A DNA stretch of 11,092 bases from an uncultured Porphyromonadaceae bacterium. GTDB lineage: Bacteria > Bacteroidota > Bacteroidia > Bacteroidales > Muribaculaceae. The translations under genes and the position numbers were made by a program. The notes under the pieces are model-generated. The model did not search any database and was not told the DNA's origin. It saw nothing but the letters and a program-made list of their open reading frames with translations. Shown here piece after piece: positions 1 through 6,452 of the stretch (positions are counted from its first letter, which is position 1; each line of letters begins with the position of its first letter). The DNA lies in assembly GCA_902494595.1 (NCBI GenBank), contig CABUTY010000014.1, forward strand, positions 1-11,092, in the 5' to 3' direction.

Positions 1-724
1 CAACACTCTCATAGAGCGCAACGTAGACATCGTGAACGGCAAGCGCTCCATAGTGATATTCAACAAGCACTGGCACAAGGGCATCATAGGCATCGTGGCC
101 TCCCGGCTCACGGAGCTGTACTTCAAGCCGTCGGTGGTGCTCACCCTCAGCAACGGACTCGCCACAGGCTCCTCGCGCTCCGTGCAAGGTTTCGACATTT
201 ACGCCGCCGTCAACTCCACCCGACATCTGCTGGAGAATTTCGGCGGCCACACCTACGCTGTGGGTCTTAGCCTCAAGGAGGAGAATATACCCGAGTTCTC
301 ACGCCTCTTCGAGGAATATGTGGCCTCACACATACAGCCCAACCAGCTCGAACCGCACCTTGACATCGACGCCGAGATTGAGTTCGCCGACATCACCCCC
401 GAACTGCTGTCGATGCTCAAGCGGTTCAATCCCTTCGGACCAGGCAACCAGAAGCCGGTGTTCTGCACGCGCAATGTGTTCGACTTCGGCACTTCCAAAC
501 TCGTCGGCAAGACCCTCGAGCACATCAAGCTGGAGCTTGAGGATGATTCCACAAGCCATGTCATCAACGCCATTGCCTTCAACATGGCGCAGTACTTCGA
601 GCACATACATGCCCACAAGCCCATCGACATCTGCTATACCATCGAACAGTCGAAACGCGGCAACAACCCCGACAACATCCAGCTGATGATCCGCGACATC
701 CGTCCGTCGGACACCGAGAAATGA
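1..724 (+). CDS. recJ: Single-stranded-DNA-specific exonuclease RecJ, C-terminal part (5' end outside window)
   Basis: RecJ is a cytoplasmic 5'-3' exonuclease on single-stranded DNA, used in recombination, mismatch and excision repair. The reading frame is open from base 2 and runs off the left edge, so the GTG at 32 is an internal valine and not a start. The N-terminal DHH catalytic domain is missing from the window. What remains is the DHHA1 substrate-binding domain, with HWHKGIIGIVASRL (from about base 71), a GSSRSVQGFD-type segment, and FGGHTYAVGL (239-268). The following C-terminal domain has the RecJ signature FNPFGPGNQKPVF (425-463). The stop codon TGA at 722-724 overlaps the next start in ATGA, so translation is probably coupled to the recQ gene. 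Identification is firm; completeness upstream cannot be judged. Confidence 0.95.
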   Translation, partial: NTLIERNVDIVNGKRSIVIFNKHWHKGIIGIVASRLTELYFKPSVVLTLSNGLATGSSRSVQGFDIYAAVNSTRHLLENFGGHTYAVGLSLKEENIPEFSRLFEEYVASHIQPNQLEPHLDIDAEIEFADITPELLSMLKRFNPFGPGNQKPVFCTRNVFDFGTSKLVGKTLEHIKLELEDDSTSHVINAIAFNMAQYFEHIHAHKPIDICYTIEQSKRGNNPDNIQLMIRDIRPSDTEK

Positions 725-2649
725 CTCCCGAGGAGATTCTTAAGAACCACTGGGGCTACAGCGGCTTCCGTCCGCTGCAGAAGGAGATAGTGGATTCGGT
801 GCTGTCGGGCCGCGACACCTTGGGACTGATGCCTACCGGCGGCGGCAAATCCATAACCTTTCAGGTGCCGGGGCTTATGCTCGGAGGCCTTACCGTGGTG
901 GTGACTCCGTTGATATCCCTGATGAAAGACCAGGTCGACAATCTGCGCCGACGCCAGATTCGCGCCGTGTTCCTCCACAGCGGCATGTCGCCGGCAGAGA
1001 AGAACAAGGCCATGGAACATCTCGTCAACGGCCGCGCCAGATTCCTTTATATAGCACCCGAGCGACTTGCCTCCCAACGGTTTGTGACCGAACTCAGGAT
1101 GCTCCCGGTCAGGCTCATAGTGGTGGATGAAGCCCATTGCATATCCCAATGGGGCTATGACTTCCGGCCCTCCTATCTGAAGATCGCCGCCTTGCGTAAG
1201 ATAGCCCCCGACGCGCCGGTACTTGCCCTCACGGCCACCGCCACCCCTGAAGTAGCCGCCGACATATGCCGCAACCTCGAGATGCACAATCCGGCCATGC
1301 TCCGCATGAGTTTCCGTCGAGCCAACATATCCTATATCGTGCGCCCCTCCGAAACGAAGATTGCCGAGCTCTTCCATATCCTAAGCCACACCTCGGGCAC
1401 AGCCATAGTGTACGTACGCAGCCGCCGCCGCACCGTGGAGATTGCCGACTTTCTCACCGCCTCCGGCATAACGTCAGAGCCTTACCACGCCGGACTCGAT
1501 TACGAAGTCAAGGAACGCCGTCAGAACAGATGGAAAGCCAACGCCTTCCGGGTGATGGTTGCTACCAATGCCTTCGGCATGGGCATCGACAAAGCCGACG
1601 TACGCACAGTGATCCATTACGACATGCCCCCGAGCCTTGAGGAATACTATCAGGAAGCGGGTCGCGCCGGTCGCGACGGCCTCCCCTCATATGCCGTGCT
1701 CCTTGTTGGCAAACGCGATGCCGCCGCCTTGCGAGCAAAACTGACCGAAGCATTCCCCGACCGTAAGATAATACGCAAAATCTACGAACGTGCTTGCAAC
1801 TTCCTTGAAATATCGCTCGATGAGGGATATGAGACAGTGCATGAGTTCGACATGGAACGTTTCTGCCGCACGTTCGGCTACCAGCCGCGGCAGTGTCTGG
1901 CCGCACTTCATATACTCGGGCAGGCCGGATATATGGAATATATCGACGATCCCGACCGCCGCGCCAAAGTGATGATTACAGTCACACGCGAAGACCTCTA
2001 CGGCATGCAGGGATTTTCGCACACGGCCGAGATGGTGCTGCAGCGCATGCTCAGGCTCTACCCCGGCTTGTTCATGGACTACCGTCCGGTCAGCGAGGCG
2101 GTTATGGCATCCGACCTCTCCGTGAGTCAGGAAGAGGTTTACGAGGCACTTCTCGAACTGCGACGGGCAAAGGTTATCAACTATATACCGCGCAGCCGGG
2201 TGCCGGTGATATACCTTCCTACATCGCGCGAGGAACCGCGACACCTGATGATAGGCCGCGACATCTATGAGATGCGCCGCGAGCGCATGCGGCTGCGTAT
2301 GGAGGCCGTCATAGACTATGCCACCGGCACCTCCCACTGCCGCGAAAATACCATGCTCGCATACTTCGGCGAGAAAACCTCGCGCCCCTGCGGTCATTGC
2401 GACGTATGCCGAAAACGTAAACCCGACCGAAGCGCCAGCCCCGAAACGGTAATGAAACGTATTCTCGAGATTACGGCCACGCGTCCACAGGGCATCGACT
2501 TCCGCATCCTCTCACATATGATTCAGGCACCCCCGGCCGTGGTGGCCAGAATGATTTCGTTTCTATGCGGAGAAGGATTCCTTACCGTCAGAGAGGGCCT
2601 CTACTATCCTATGGAATCCGAATCAGGAAGTGGGAGCGCCGAACGATGA
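721..2649 (+). CDS. recQ: ATP-dependent DNA helicase, RecQ family, without HRDC domain
   Basis: This 642-residue superfamily 2 helicase should unwind DNA 3'-5' and supply single strands to RecJ, encoded just upstream. The motifs appear in RecQ order: the Q-motif region GFRPLQ (15-20), Walker A PTGGGKS (38-44), Walker B DEAH (136-139) followed by the RecQ aromatic loop CISQWGYDFRPSY, motif III TATATPEV, the SFRRANISY segment, and the C-terminal helicase motifs ATNAFGMGIDKADVR and EEYYQEAGRAGRDG. A zinc site with RecQ spacing follows (Cys540, Cys557, Cys560, Cys563), then a short winged-helix-like tail. No HRDC domain follows, so this is the shorter RecQ type. The ATG at 721 lies inside the recJ stop overlap. 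The last 27 bp overlap the convergent umuC gene. Family assignment is firm; which RecQ paralogue it is in the genome is not known. Confidence 0.95.
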   Translation: MTPEEILKNHWGYSGFRPLQKEIVDSVLSGRDTLGLMPTGGGKSITFQVPGLMLGGLTVVVTPLISLMKDQVDNLRRRQIRAVFLHSGMSPAEKNKAMEHLVNGRARFLYIAPERLASQRFVTELRMLPVRLIVVDEAHCISQWGYDFRPSYLKIAALRKIAPDAPVLALTATATPEVAADICRNLEMHNPAMLRMSFRRANISYIVRPSETKIAELFHILSHTSGTAIVYVRSRRRTVEIADFLTASGITSEPYHAGLDYEVKERRQNRWKANAFRVMVATNAFGMGIDKADVRTVIHYDMPPSLEEYYQEAGRAGRDGLPSYAVLLVGKRDAAALRAKLTEAFPDRKIIRKIYERACNFLEISLDEGYETVHEFDMERFCRTFGYQPRQCLAALHILGQAGYMEYIDDPDRRAKVMITVTREDLYGMQGFSHTAEMVLQRMLRLYPGLFMDYRPVSEAVMASDLSVSQEEVYEALLELRRAKVINYIPRSRVPVIYLPTSREEPRHLMIGRDIYEMRRERMRLRMEAVIDYATGTSHCRENTMLAYFGEKTSRPCGHCDVCRKRKPDRSASPETVMKRILEITATRPQGIDFRILSHMIQAPPAVVARMISFLCGEGFLTVREGLYYPMESESGSGSAER

Positions 2650-3873
2650 CGAATAGCCGTCGTTATGCCCTGCGGGACCTTTTGTAAGCTGCGAGGCCAG
2701 CTTCAGGGTATGCGTCCCGACATCGGCGTTGAGCCTGTCGACCACTTTCATGAACCTGCGGGAACGCCGCGCATCCTCCAAGGTTTCGTTGTCTTCCTCG
2801 AAAAGCGAAGGCATCAAGGCCATGGTCGGAGTGATTTTACACAACGTCACGCCGGCACGCTTATATTTGTGCTGAGGATTGAAGATTCTCTCTAGCAGCG
2901 CGGTAGCGGCATGAGTGAGAGCCATGGCATCTGCCGTGGGAGGCTCGAAAGTCATGGAGGCCGACGGCGTATGAAAGCCCCGCTCTGTGTGGAAACGGTT
3001 GGTCTGCAGAAACACGCAAATTTCGCCGCATTCACCACCCATGCATCTGAGCCGTTTCGACACATGGGCACAATATATTGCAATCCGGGCGCGCAGATAG
3101 TCGTAATCCTCCACCTCTTCGGGGAATGTTCGCGTCTCGCTGATGCTGTCCTGCAGCGTTCGCTCCTTGAAATCGAGTTCAATGCAAGATTCGCCATGCA
3201 GCTCACGCCACGACCGCTCCCCTGTCATGCCCAACTTGCCGCGGACCCATACCCCCGGTCGCCTCATGAAATCCCCTATCGTGTACACACCGCAGAGATA
3301 TAGCCGCTTTGACAGCCGCCGGCCGATTCCCCACAGATTGCCGATAGGCATTTTATCACACATTTGCATTATCATTTCCCGTCTATCCAACACCACTACC
3401 CTGCGACTGCTCTTTTTGCCTGCCTCCGTGGCTATTTTAGCCAATGTCTTCGTGGGAGCGAAACCAACGGTGACCGGTATATGTTCCTCCTCCCAGCATG
3501 TTTTCCATATGGCCTCGCCTATGGCTTCAAGTTCATCAGCCGGTATACCCGTCATGTCGAGAAAGGCCTCATCAACGGAGTAATCCAGCGTGGAGGGGGC
3601 AAACCTGCGGAGTATGTCGTGTATTCTCAGGGAAATTTCACGATAGAGGAGATGGTTTCCGGAAAGAGCGGCCACATCGCCACGCTCTATCAAGTCGCGG
3701 ATCTGGAAAGCGGGCTGCCCCATGCGTATACCGAGCCTCTTGGCCTCGTTGCTGCGGGCCACCACACAGCCGTCGTTGTTGCTGAGCACTACCACAGCAC
3801 GCCCCTCGAGCGAACGGTGTACCGTCCGTTCGCAGCTCACAAAAAAATTATTGCAGTCCGCAAGTCCGACCAT
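2623..3873 (-). CDS. umuC: Y-family DNA polymerase, UmuC (DNA polymerase V catalytic subunit type)
   Basis: UmuC-type polymerases copy damaged DNA and in most bacteria act with processed UmuD. The 416 residues start with the UmuC palm signature ADCNNFFVSCERT (Asp6 as a metal ligand, Phe10-Phe11 near the steric gate), followed by VVVLSNNDGCVVARS. The catalytic YSVDEAFLD comes next (Asp101, Glu102). The region KTLAKIATEAGK and a helix-hairpin-helix-like stretch (MPIGNLWGIGRRLSKRL) match the thumb side, and a little-finger region follows. The extreme C-terminus (about the last 20 residues, rich in Gly and Ser) does not resemble the SPxYTT-type end I expect of UmuC. No umuD lies upstream: the next gene is divergent. 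A good Bacteroidetes promoter sits just upstream, which suggests independent transcription. The 3' end overlaps recQ. Family is certain; reliance on a distant UmuD is inference. Confidence 0.93.
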   Translation of the reverse strand: MVGLADCNNFFVSCERTVHRSLEGRAVVVLSNNDGCVVARSNEAKRLGIRMGQPAFQIRDLIERGDVAALSGNHLLYREISLRIHDILRRFAPSTLDYSVDEAFLDMTGIPADELEAIGEAIWKTCWEEEHIPVTVGFAPTKTLAKIATEAGKKSSRRVVVLDRREMIMQMCDKMPIGNLWGIGRRLSKRLYLCGVYTIGDFMRRPGVWVRGKLGMTGERSWRELHGESCIELDFKERTLQDSISETRTFPEEVEDYDYLRARIAIYCAHVSKRLRCMGGECGEICVFLQTNRFHTERGFHTPSASMTFEPPTADAMALTHAATALLERIFNPQHKYKRAGVTLCKITPTMALMPSLFEEDNETLEDARRSRRFMKVVDRLNADVGTHTLKLASQLTKGPAGHNDGYSSSFGAPTS

Positions 3874-3892
3874 GAGATTAGGCTCTATGACG

Positions 3893-3924
3893 CAAAATTA
3901 AGAAATTATACTCATACCTGCAAT
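3893..3924 (-). promoter_or_regulatory. Bacteroidetes-type promoter for umuC
   Basis: On the minus strand a -7 box TAATTTTG (complement of 3893-3900) lies 20 bp downstream of an ATTG -33 box (complement of 3921-3924). This fits the TTTG / TAnnTTTG consensus of the Bacteroidetes primary sigma factor. The predicted transcript would start about 13 bases before the umuC ATG at 3873. No experiment supports it; the match and position are the evidence. Confidence 0.6.
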
Positions 3925-3936
3925 CCATAATTTTTA

Positions 3937-3948
3937 AGAGCGCGCTCT
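3937..3948. promoter_or_regulatory. Perfect 12 bp palindrome in the umuC/ytxH divergent region
   Basis: AGAGCGCGCTCT is a perfect palindrome in an otherwise AT-rich intergenic stretch. It sits 13 bp upstream of the umuC -33 box and upstream of the start region of the YtxH-like genes. Its position suits an operator for a dimeric regulator, but no regulator is identified. It has no loop and no T-tract, so it is unlikely to be a terminator. Confidence 0.3.
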
Positions 3949-3968
3949 AAGGTCCTCAAATAAAATTA

Positions 3969-3998
3969 ATGGGATTTCAGATTTTTTTGCTAACTTAG
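3969..3998 (+). promoter_or_regulatory. Possible promoter for the YtxH-like gene pair
   Basis: TAACTTAG (3991-3998) matches the Bacteroidetes -7 box TAnnTTTG at five of its six fixed positions. The -33 region 19 bp upstream is poor (ATG at 3969-3971 instead of TTG). Transcription would begin near 4004 and give a leader of about 50 bases. It is the best candidate in this gap but is weak. Confidence 0.3.
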
Positions 3999-4055
3999 CA
4001 ACTCAATTGGTACATCGTTTGTTATAGATGAAGTAGAACCAAAAAAATCAAAGTT

Positions 4056-4259
4056 ATGAAACCATTACACATCATTCTCTCCGTGATAGGCGGCGCAGTG
4101 GCAGGCGCAGCCGTAGGCATCCTCATGGCACCTGAAAAAGGCACCGACACACGCAGCAAAATCGTGGAGTTCCTCAAAGAGAAGGGTATCACCCTCAAGA
4201 AGGAAAAACTCGATGAGCTTGTCGACGAGATAGAGGATCAGATCGAGAAGAAACTCTGA
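4056..4259 (+). CDS. YtxH-like small membrane protein, copy 1
   Basis: This 67-residue protein has the YtxH layout. A glycine- and alanine-rich hydrophobic helix covers roughly residues 5-25, followed by the family signature MAPEKGTDTR and then a charged amphipathic tail (KEKLDELVDEIEDQIEKKL) likely to form a helix or coiled coil. YtxH proteins are small membrane-anchored proteins often linked to general stress; the biochemical role is unknown. The ATG at 4056 follows an A-rich leader with no Shine-Dalgarno sequence, as is usual in Bacteroidetes. A shorter paralogue follows 52 bp downstream and both probably share one transcript that ends at the hairpin at 4534-4575. Family recognition is good; function is not predicted. 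Confidence 0.85.
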   Translation: MKPLHIILSVIGGAVAGAAVGILMAPEKGTDTRSKIVEFLKEKGITLKKEKLDELVDEIEDQIEKKL

Positions 4260-4311
4260 AACCATCCCCGGATTCCACAGCGGGTTCCGGCACATCAATA
4301 AATACGTAAAG

Positions 4312-4506
4312 ATGAAAGCATTGACACTGATATCCGCCTTTCTTGGCGGAGCCATAGTAGGCTGCGGGGCGGCGCTGATATTTGCCCCCGACAAAGGCGC
4401 AGAGACTCGCAAGAAAATCTGCAACATCCTGCGCAAGCACGGCTGCACTGTCAGCGACTCCGAGGTCGACGCCCTCGTCGCCGAACTCGCCGCCTCCAAA
4501 GACTAA
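4312..4506 (+). CDS. YtxH-like small membrane protein, copy 2
   Basis: This 64-residue protein is a diverged tandem copy of the preceding gene. Both begin MK-x-L, carry a GGA-rich single membrane helix, then the YtxH signature (here FAPDKGAETRKKI) and an acidic helical tail (SEVDALVAELAASKD). Unlike copy 1 it has cysteines in the membrane segment (Cys18) and in the tail (Cys36 and Cys43 by count). The tail is shorter and less charged, so the two copies may have different partners. The 52 bp gap and shared orientation suggest one transcript. An intrinsic terminator begins 28 bp after the stop. Its function is unknown. Confidence 0.82.
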   Translation: MKALTLISAFLGGAIVGCGAALIFAPDKGAETRKKICNILRKHGCTVSDSEVDALVAELAASKD

Positions 4507-4533
4507 GAGCGCTTCGCGTCTCTTTCCTACCTT

Positions 4534-4575
4534 GGTTTCCCGGCCCGGGCATCGGACCCGGGAAACCTGTTTTTT
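4534..4575 (+). terminator. Intrinsic terminator after the YtxH-like pair
   Basis: A perfect 10 bp stem, GGTTTCCCGG (4534-4543) with CCGGGAAACC (4558-4567), encloses a 14-base loop. It is followed by TG and six T residues (4570-4575). This separates the YtxH pair from the downstream membrane-protein and prmA genes, unless readthrough occurs. Confidence 0.8.
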
Positions 4576-4590
4576 CCACTATCAGCTATT

Positions 4591-4616
4591 AAGTAAACAG
4601 TTTTGAACAGTTACTT
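4591..4616. repeat. Intergenic element AAGTAA-N14-TTACTT, copy A
   Basis: AAGTAA (4591-4596) and TTACTT (4611-4616) form an inverted repeat around ACAGTTTTGAACAG. The right part TTTTGAACAGTTACTT recurs with one difference at 9284-9299, again with AAGTAA to its left. Within copy A, AACAGTT occurs twice with a 10 bp period (4596 and 4606). The element directly abuts the ATG at 4617 and follows a terminator by 15 bp. It also contains CAGTTTTG, a near match to a -7 box, so it may carry promoter function for the gene at 4617. Confidence 0.45.
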
Positions 4617-4985
4617 ATGAGACTCAAGATTATAGACGACATACAGACCATCATAGAGCAGGCCAAACGCTGGCTCATGCTTGAGATGGAATACGCCAAA
4701 CTGAATGCGGCGGAGAAACTGACCACAATCCTTACCTTCCTCATCATCGGTTTCATATCGGCGCTGTTCGGATTTGTGGCTCTGATTCTGTTCGGTTTCG
4801 CATTGGTGGAACTCTTCAAGCTTATCATGGCTCCGGCTCTCGCATTCCTTACCGTGGGCGGAATAATCATCTTCTTCCTCGTGCTGCTTCTCCTTTTCCG
4901 GCAGCCCCTTCTCTTCAACCCCCTTGCCAAAGCATTCACCCGTATACTCGTGGCTCCTAAGGAAGAAAAGGAGTCCAATCAGTGA
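4617..4985 (+). CDS. Two-helix membrane protein, PF07332 (putative holin-X / YqjE-like) family
   Basis: The 122-residue protein begins with an amphipathic helical segment (about residues 5-34, EQAKRWLMLEMEYAKLNAAE). Two membrane helices follow (about 38-64 and 72-94), joined by a short turn, and the tail is charged. This matches the PF07332 / DUF1469 family, which includes E. coli YqjE; the name 'holin' comes from topology and not from shown lysis activity. In proteobacteria YqjE-like genes sit with other small inner-membrane proteins, and here it lies between YtxH-like genes and a lysine-rich protein, so a small envelope or stress module is likely. It starts a probable operon with the next gene (18 bp gap) and prmA. 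The ATG abuts the repeat element at 4591-4616 and has no Shine-Dalgarno sequence. Confidence 0.75.
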   Translation: MRLKIIDDIQTIIEQAKRWLMLEMEYAKLNAAEKLTTILTFLIIGFISALFGFVALILFGFALVELFKLIMAPALAFLTVGGIIIFFLVLLLLFRQPLLFNPLAKAFTRILVAPKEEKESNQ

Positions 4986-5003
4986 CGCCCAAAACATGAT
5001 GCT

Positions 5004-5417
5004 ATGAAAAAAAATGAAATCACCCGACAGGAGGTGCAGGAAAACGCCGCAAAGAAATCCTTCAAGGGTTATACCATGGAAGAGCTCCGTTACCAGAAGG
5101 CTCTCGTGGCACTCCGCAAGGAATTCTGCAAGGCCAACATGATGCACGCCATCGACAGTATAAAGAAGCCCTCTTCCTCCAAGGCTCTCAAGGCCGCCAA
5201 AGCCCTCCCCCTCATCGGCAAGGCCGCCAAGGCTCTGCCGATTGTCAGCGATGTCAAAGCAAATAAATCGGCCGGCTCATCGGCTCTCGCTATCGGAAAG
5301 TCTGCCCTGAAGGTAGCCGTGGGACGCCTCAAGCCCCTCGACTACGCTTTCCTCGCATTCTCTCTCATAGGACCCACCGTAAAAATCATAAAACTTTTCA
5401 AGAAAAAGAAAAAATAA
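5004..5417 (+). CDS. Small lysine- and alanine-rich protein of unknown function
   Basis: I do not recognise this 137-residue protein. The N-terminal half is charged and helical (YTMEELRYQKALVALRKEF). A tandem 10-residue repeat follows: KAAKALPLIG (63-72) and KAAKALPIVS (73-82). The C-terminal part has a hydrophobic stretch (about 112-129, LDYAFLAFSLIGPTVKII) and ends in KLFKKKKK, so the end is strongly basic. One weak membrane-associated helix with a cationic tail is plausible. Position after a YqjE-like gene recalls the yqjD-yqjE-yqjK order of E. coli, but I see no clear sequence similarity to YqjK. The start at 5004 lies 18 bp after the previous stop. The stop TAA (5415-5417) shares one base with the prmA ATG (TAATG), which indicates co-translation. 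Confidence 0.75.
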   Translation: MKKNEITRQEVQENAAKKSFKGYTMEELRYQKALVALRKEFCKANMMHAIDSIKKPSSSKALKAAKALPLIGKAAKALPIVSDVKANKSAGSSALAIGKSALKVAVGRLKPLDYAFLAFSLIGPTVKIIKLFKKKKK

Positions 5418-6274
5418 TGGCAGCAGACTATTACAAGGTGCGCATCATATGCACACCTTGCACCGACGACATAACAGATCTTGTAGCCACTTATCTTGTG
5501 GACTACGGATTCGAGACCTTCGACGCCGATGCCGAAGGTCTTGACGCATACATACCCGCCGGCTCCATGACCCCGGGAAGTGTGGAAGACATCACCGCCG
5601 AAGCCCTCGAAGACTTCCCCATCAGCACCGTTTTCGTGATAAAAGCCGAGCTGGTGCCCGGACAGAACTGGAACGAGGAATGGGAAAAACATTATTTCCA
5701 GCCAATCGTGATTGAGGGTGAATGTGTGGTGCACTCCAGTTTCCACACCGATGTTCCTGCGGCACGCTACGACATAGTGATCGACCCCAAGATGGCATTC
5801 GGCACGGGCCATCACCATACCACCTCGCGCATGGCCGCATGGCTACTGGAGGAAGACCTTTCGGGCAAAAGCCTCATAGACATGGGCACAGGCACCGGCA
5901 TCCTGTCGATACTTGCCGCCATGCGTGGTGCAACGCCCGTGACAGGCATAGAGATCGACCCCGGGGCTTTCGAGAACGCCGTAGAGAACGTGGCCCTCAA
6001 CGACTGCAGCGCACAGATGCTGTGCGGCGACGCAGCACTCCTCCGCGACATCGCTCCTGCCGATTTCTTCCTCGCCAACATCAACCGCAACATCATCCTT
6101 GAGGACCTGCCGCATTACGCCGGAGCCCTTAAAGAAGGAGGCGTCATGCTCCTCAGCGGATTCTACGACCATGACCTCCGCGTGGTTGAAGAGGCTGCCG
6201 CAAAGTATCGGCTCAAGCTCACAGGAACCAAAGAGTCGGACCATTGGGTAGCCGCCCGGTTTAATAAACTTTAA
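5417..6274 (+). CDS. prmA: Ribosomal protein L11 methyltransferase PrmA
   Basis: PrmA trimethylates lysines and the N-terminus of ribosomal protein L11 using S-adenosylmethionine, in the cytoplasm. The 285 residues show an N-terminal L11-binding domain (about 1-90), the linker motif PGQNWNEEWEKHY, and then the methyltransferase domain. That domain begins with DPKMAFGTGHHHTT (GTGHHHTT at 129-136) and the SAM motif IDMGTGTGIL (154-163). The acidic residue at the end of strand 2 is in GIEID, and the substrate loop NINRNII begins at residue 221, the family's usual position for this Asn-rich motif. Length is normal. The start overlaps the stop of the preceding small gene by one base. No convincing terminator follows; the next promoter begins 20 bp after the stop. 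Assignment is firm. Confidence 0.95.
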   Translation: MAADYYKVRIICTPCTDDITDLVATYLVDYGFETFDADAEGLDAYIPAGSMTPGSVEDITAEALEDFPISTVFVIKAELVPGQNWNEEWEKHYFQPIVIEGECVVHSSFHTDVPAARYDIVIDPKMAFGTGHHHTTSRMAAWLLEEDLSGKSLIDMGTGTGILSILAAMRGATPVTGIEIDPGAFENAVENVALNDCSAQMLCGDAALLRDIAPADFFLANINRNIILEDLPHYAGALKEGGVMLLSGFYDHDLRVVEEAAAKYRLKLTGTKESDHWVAARFNKL

Positions 6275-6294
6275 TATTTTTTGTTACGCTAAAA

Positions 6295-6326
6295 TTTGCA
6301 TTTATTCGTTGCATGTTGTAATTTTG
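6295..6326 (+). promoter_or_regulatory. Strong Bacteroidetes-type promoter for the sigma factor gene
   Basis: TTTG (6295-6298), a 20 bp spacer, and TAATTTTG (6319-6326) match the TTTG / TAnnTTTG consensus completely. The start of transcription is expected near 6332, which leaves an A-rich leader of about 120 bases before the ATG at 6453. The same -7 octamer and spacer length occur at the umuC promoter. Confidence 0.75.
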
Positions 6327-6452
6327 TACTCGCGTCAACAAAGACACACAGACAACTTAAGAAGTAGCATTAAACAACTTCAATTATAAAACCAGAAATT
6401 ATCAAACCAACTGCCTATAGAAAACATTTACCCAACTAACCAAAAAAGCAGT

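Noticed and set aside
32..724. GTG at base 32 as a gene start
   Set aside because: The same frame is open to the left edge and continues the RecJ sequence, so this codon is internal.
634..1377. Long open minus-strand frame (247 codons) opposite recQ
   Set aside because: It lies antisense to well-conserved helicase motifs and has no recognisable protein features. GC-rich codon use makes such frames open by chance.
3364..3930. 188-codon plus-strand frame opposite the umuC start
   Set aside because: It is antisense to the UmuC catalytic region and runs across the umuC promoter; its translation resembles no known protein.
4617..4985. Phage remnant suggested by the holin-like family name
   Set aside because: No lysin, integrase or structural phage gene is nearby. 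The PF07332-type family is common in chromosomal envelope operons and the neighbours are chromosomal.
6352..6381. Short repeats in the sigma factor leader (ACAACTT twice, GAAGT / ACTTC inverted)
   Set aside because: They are only 5-7 bp in AT-rich sequence and are expected by chance.
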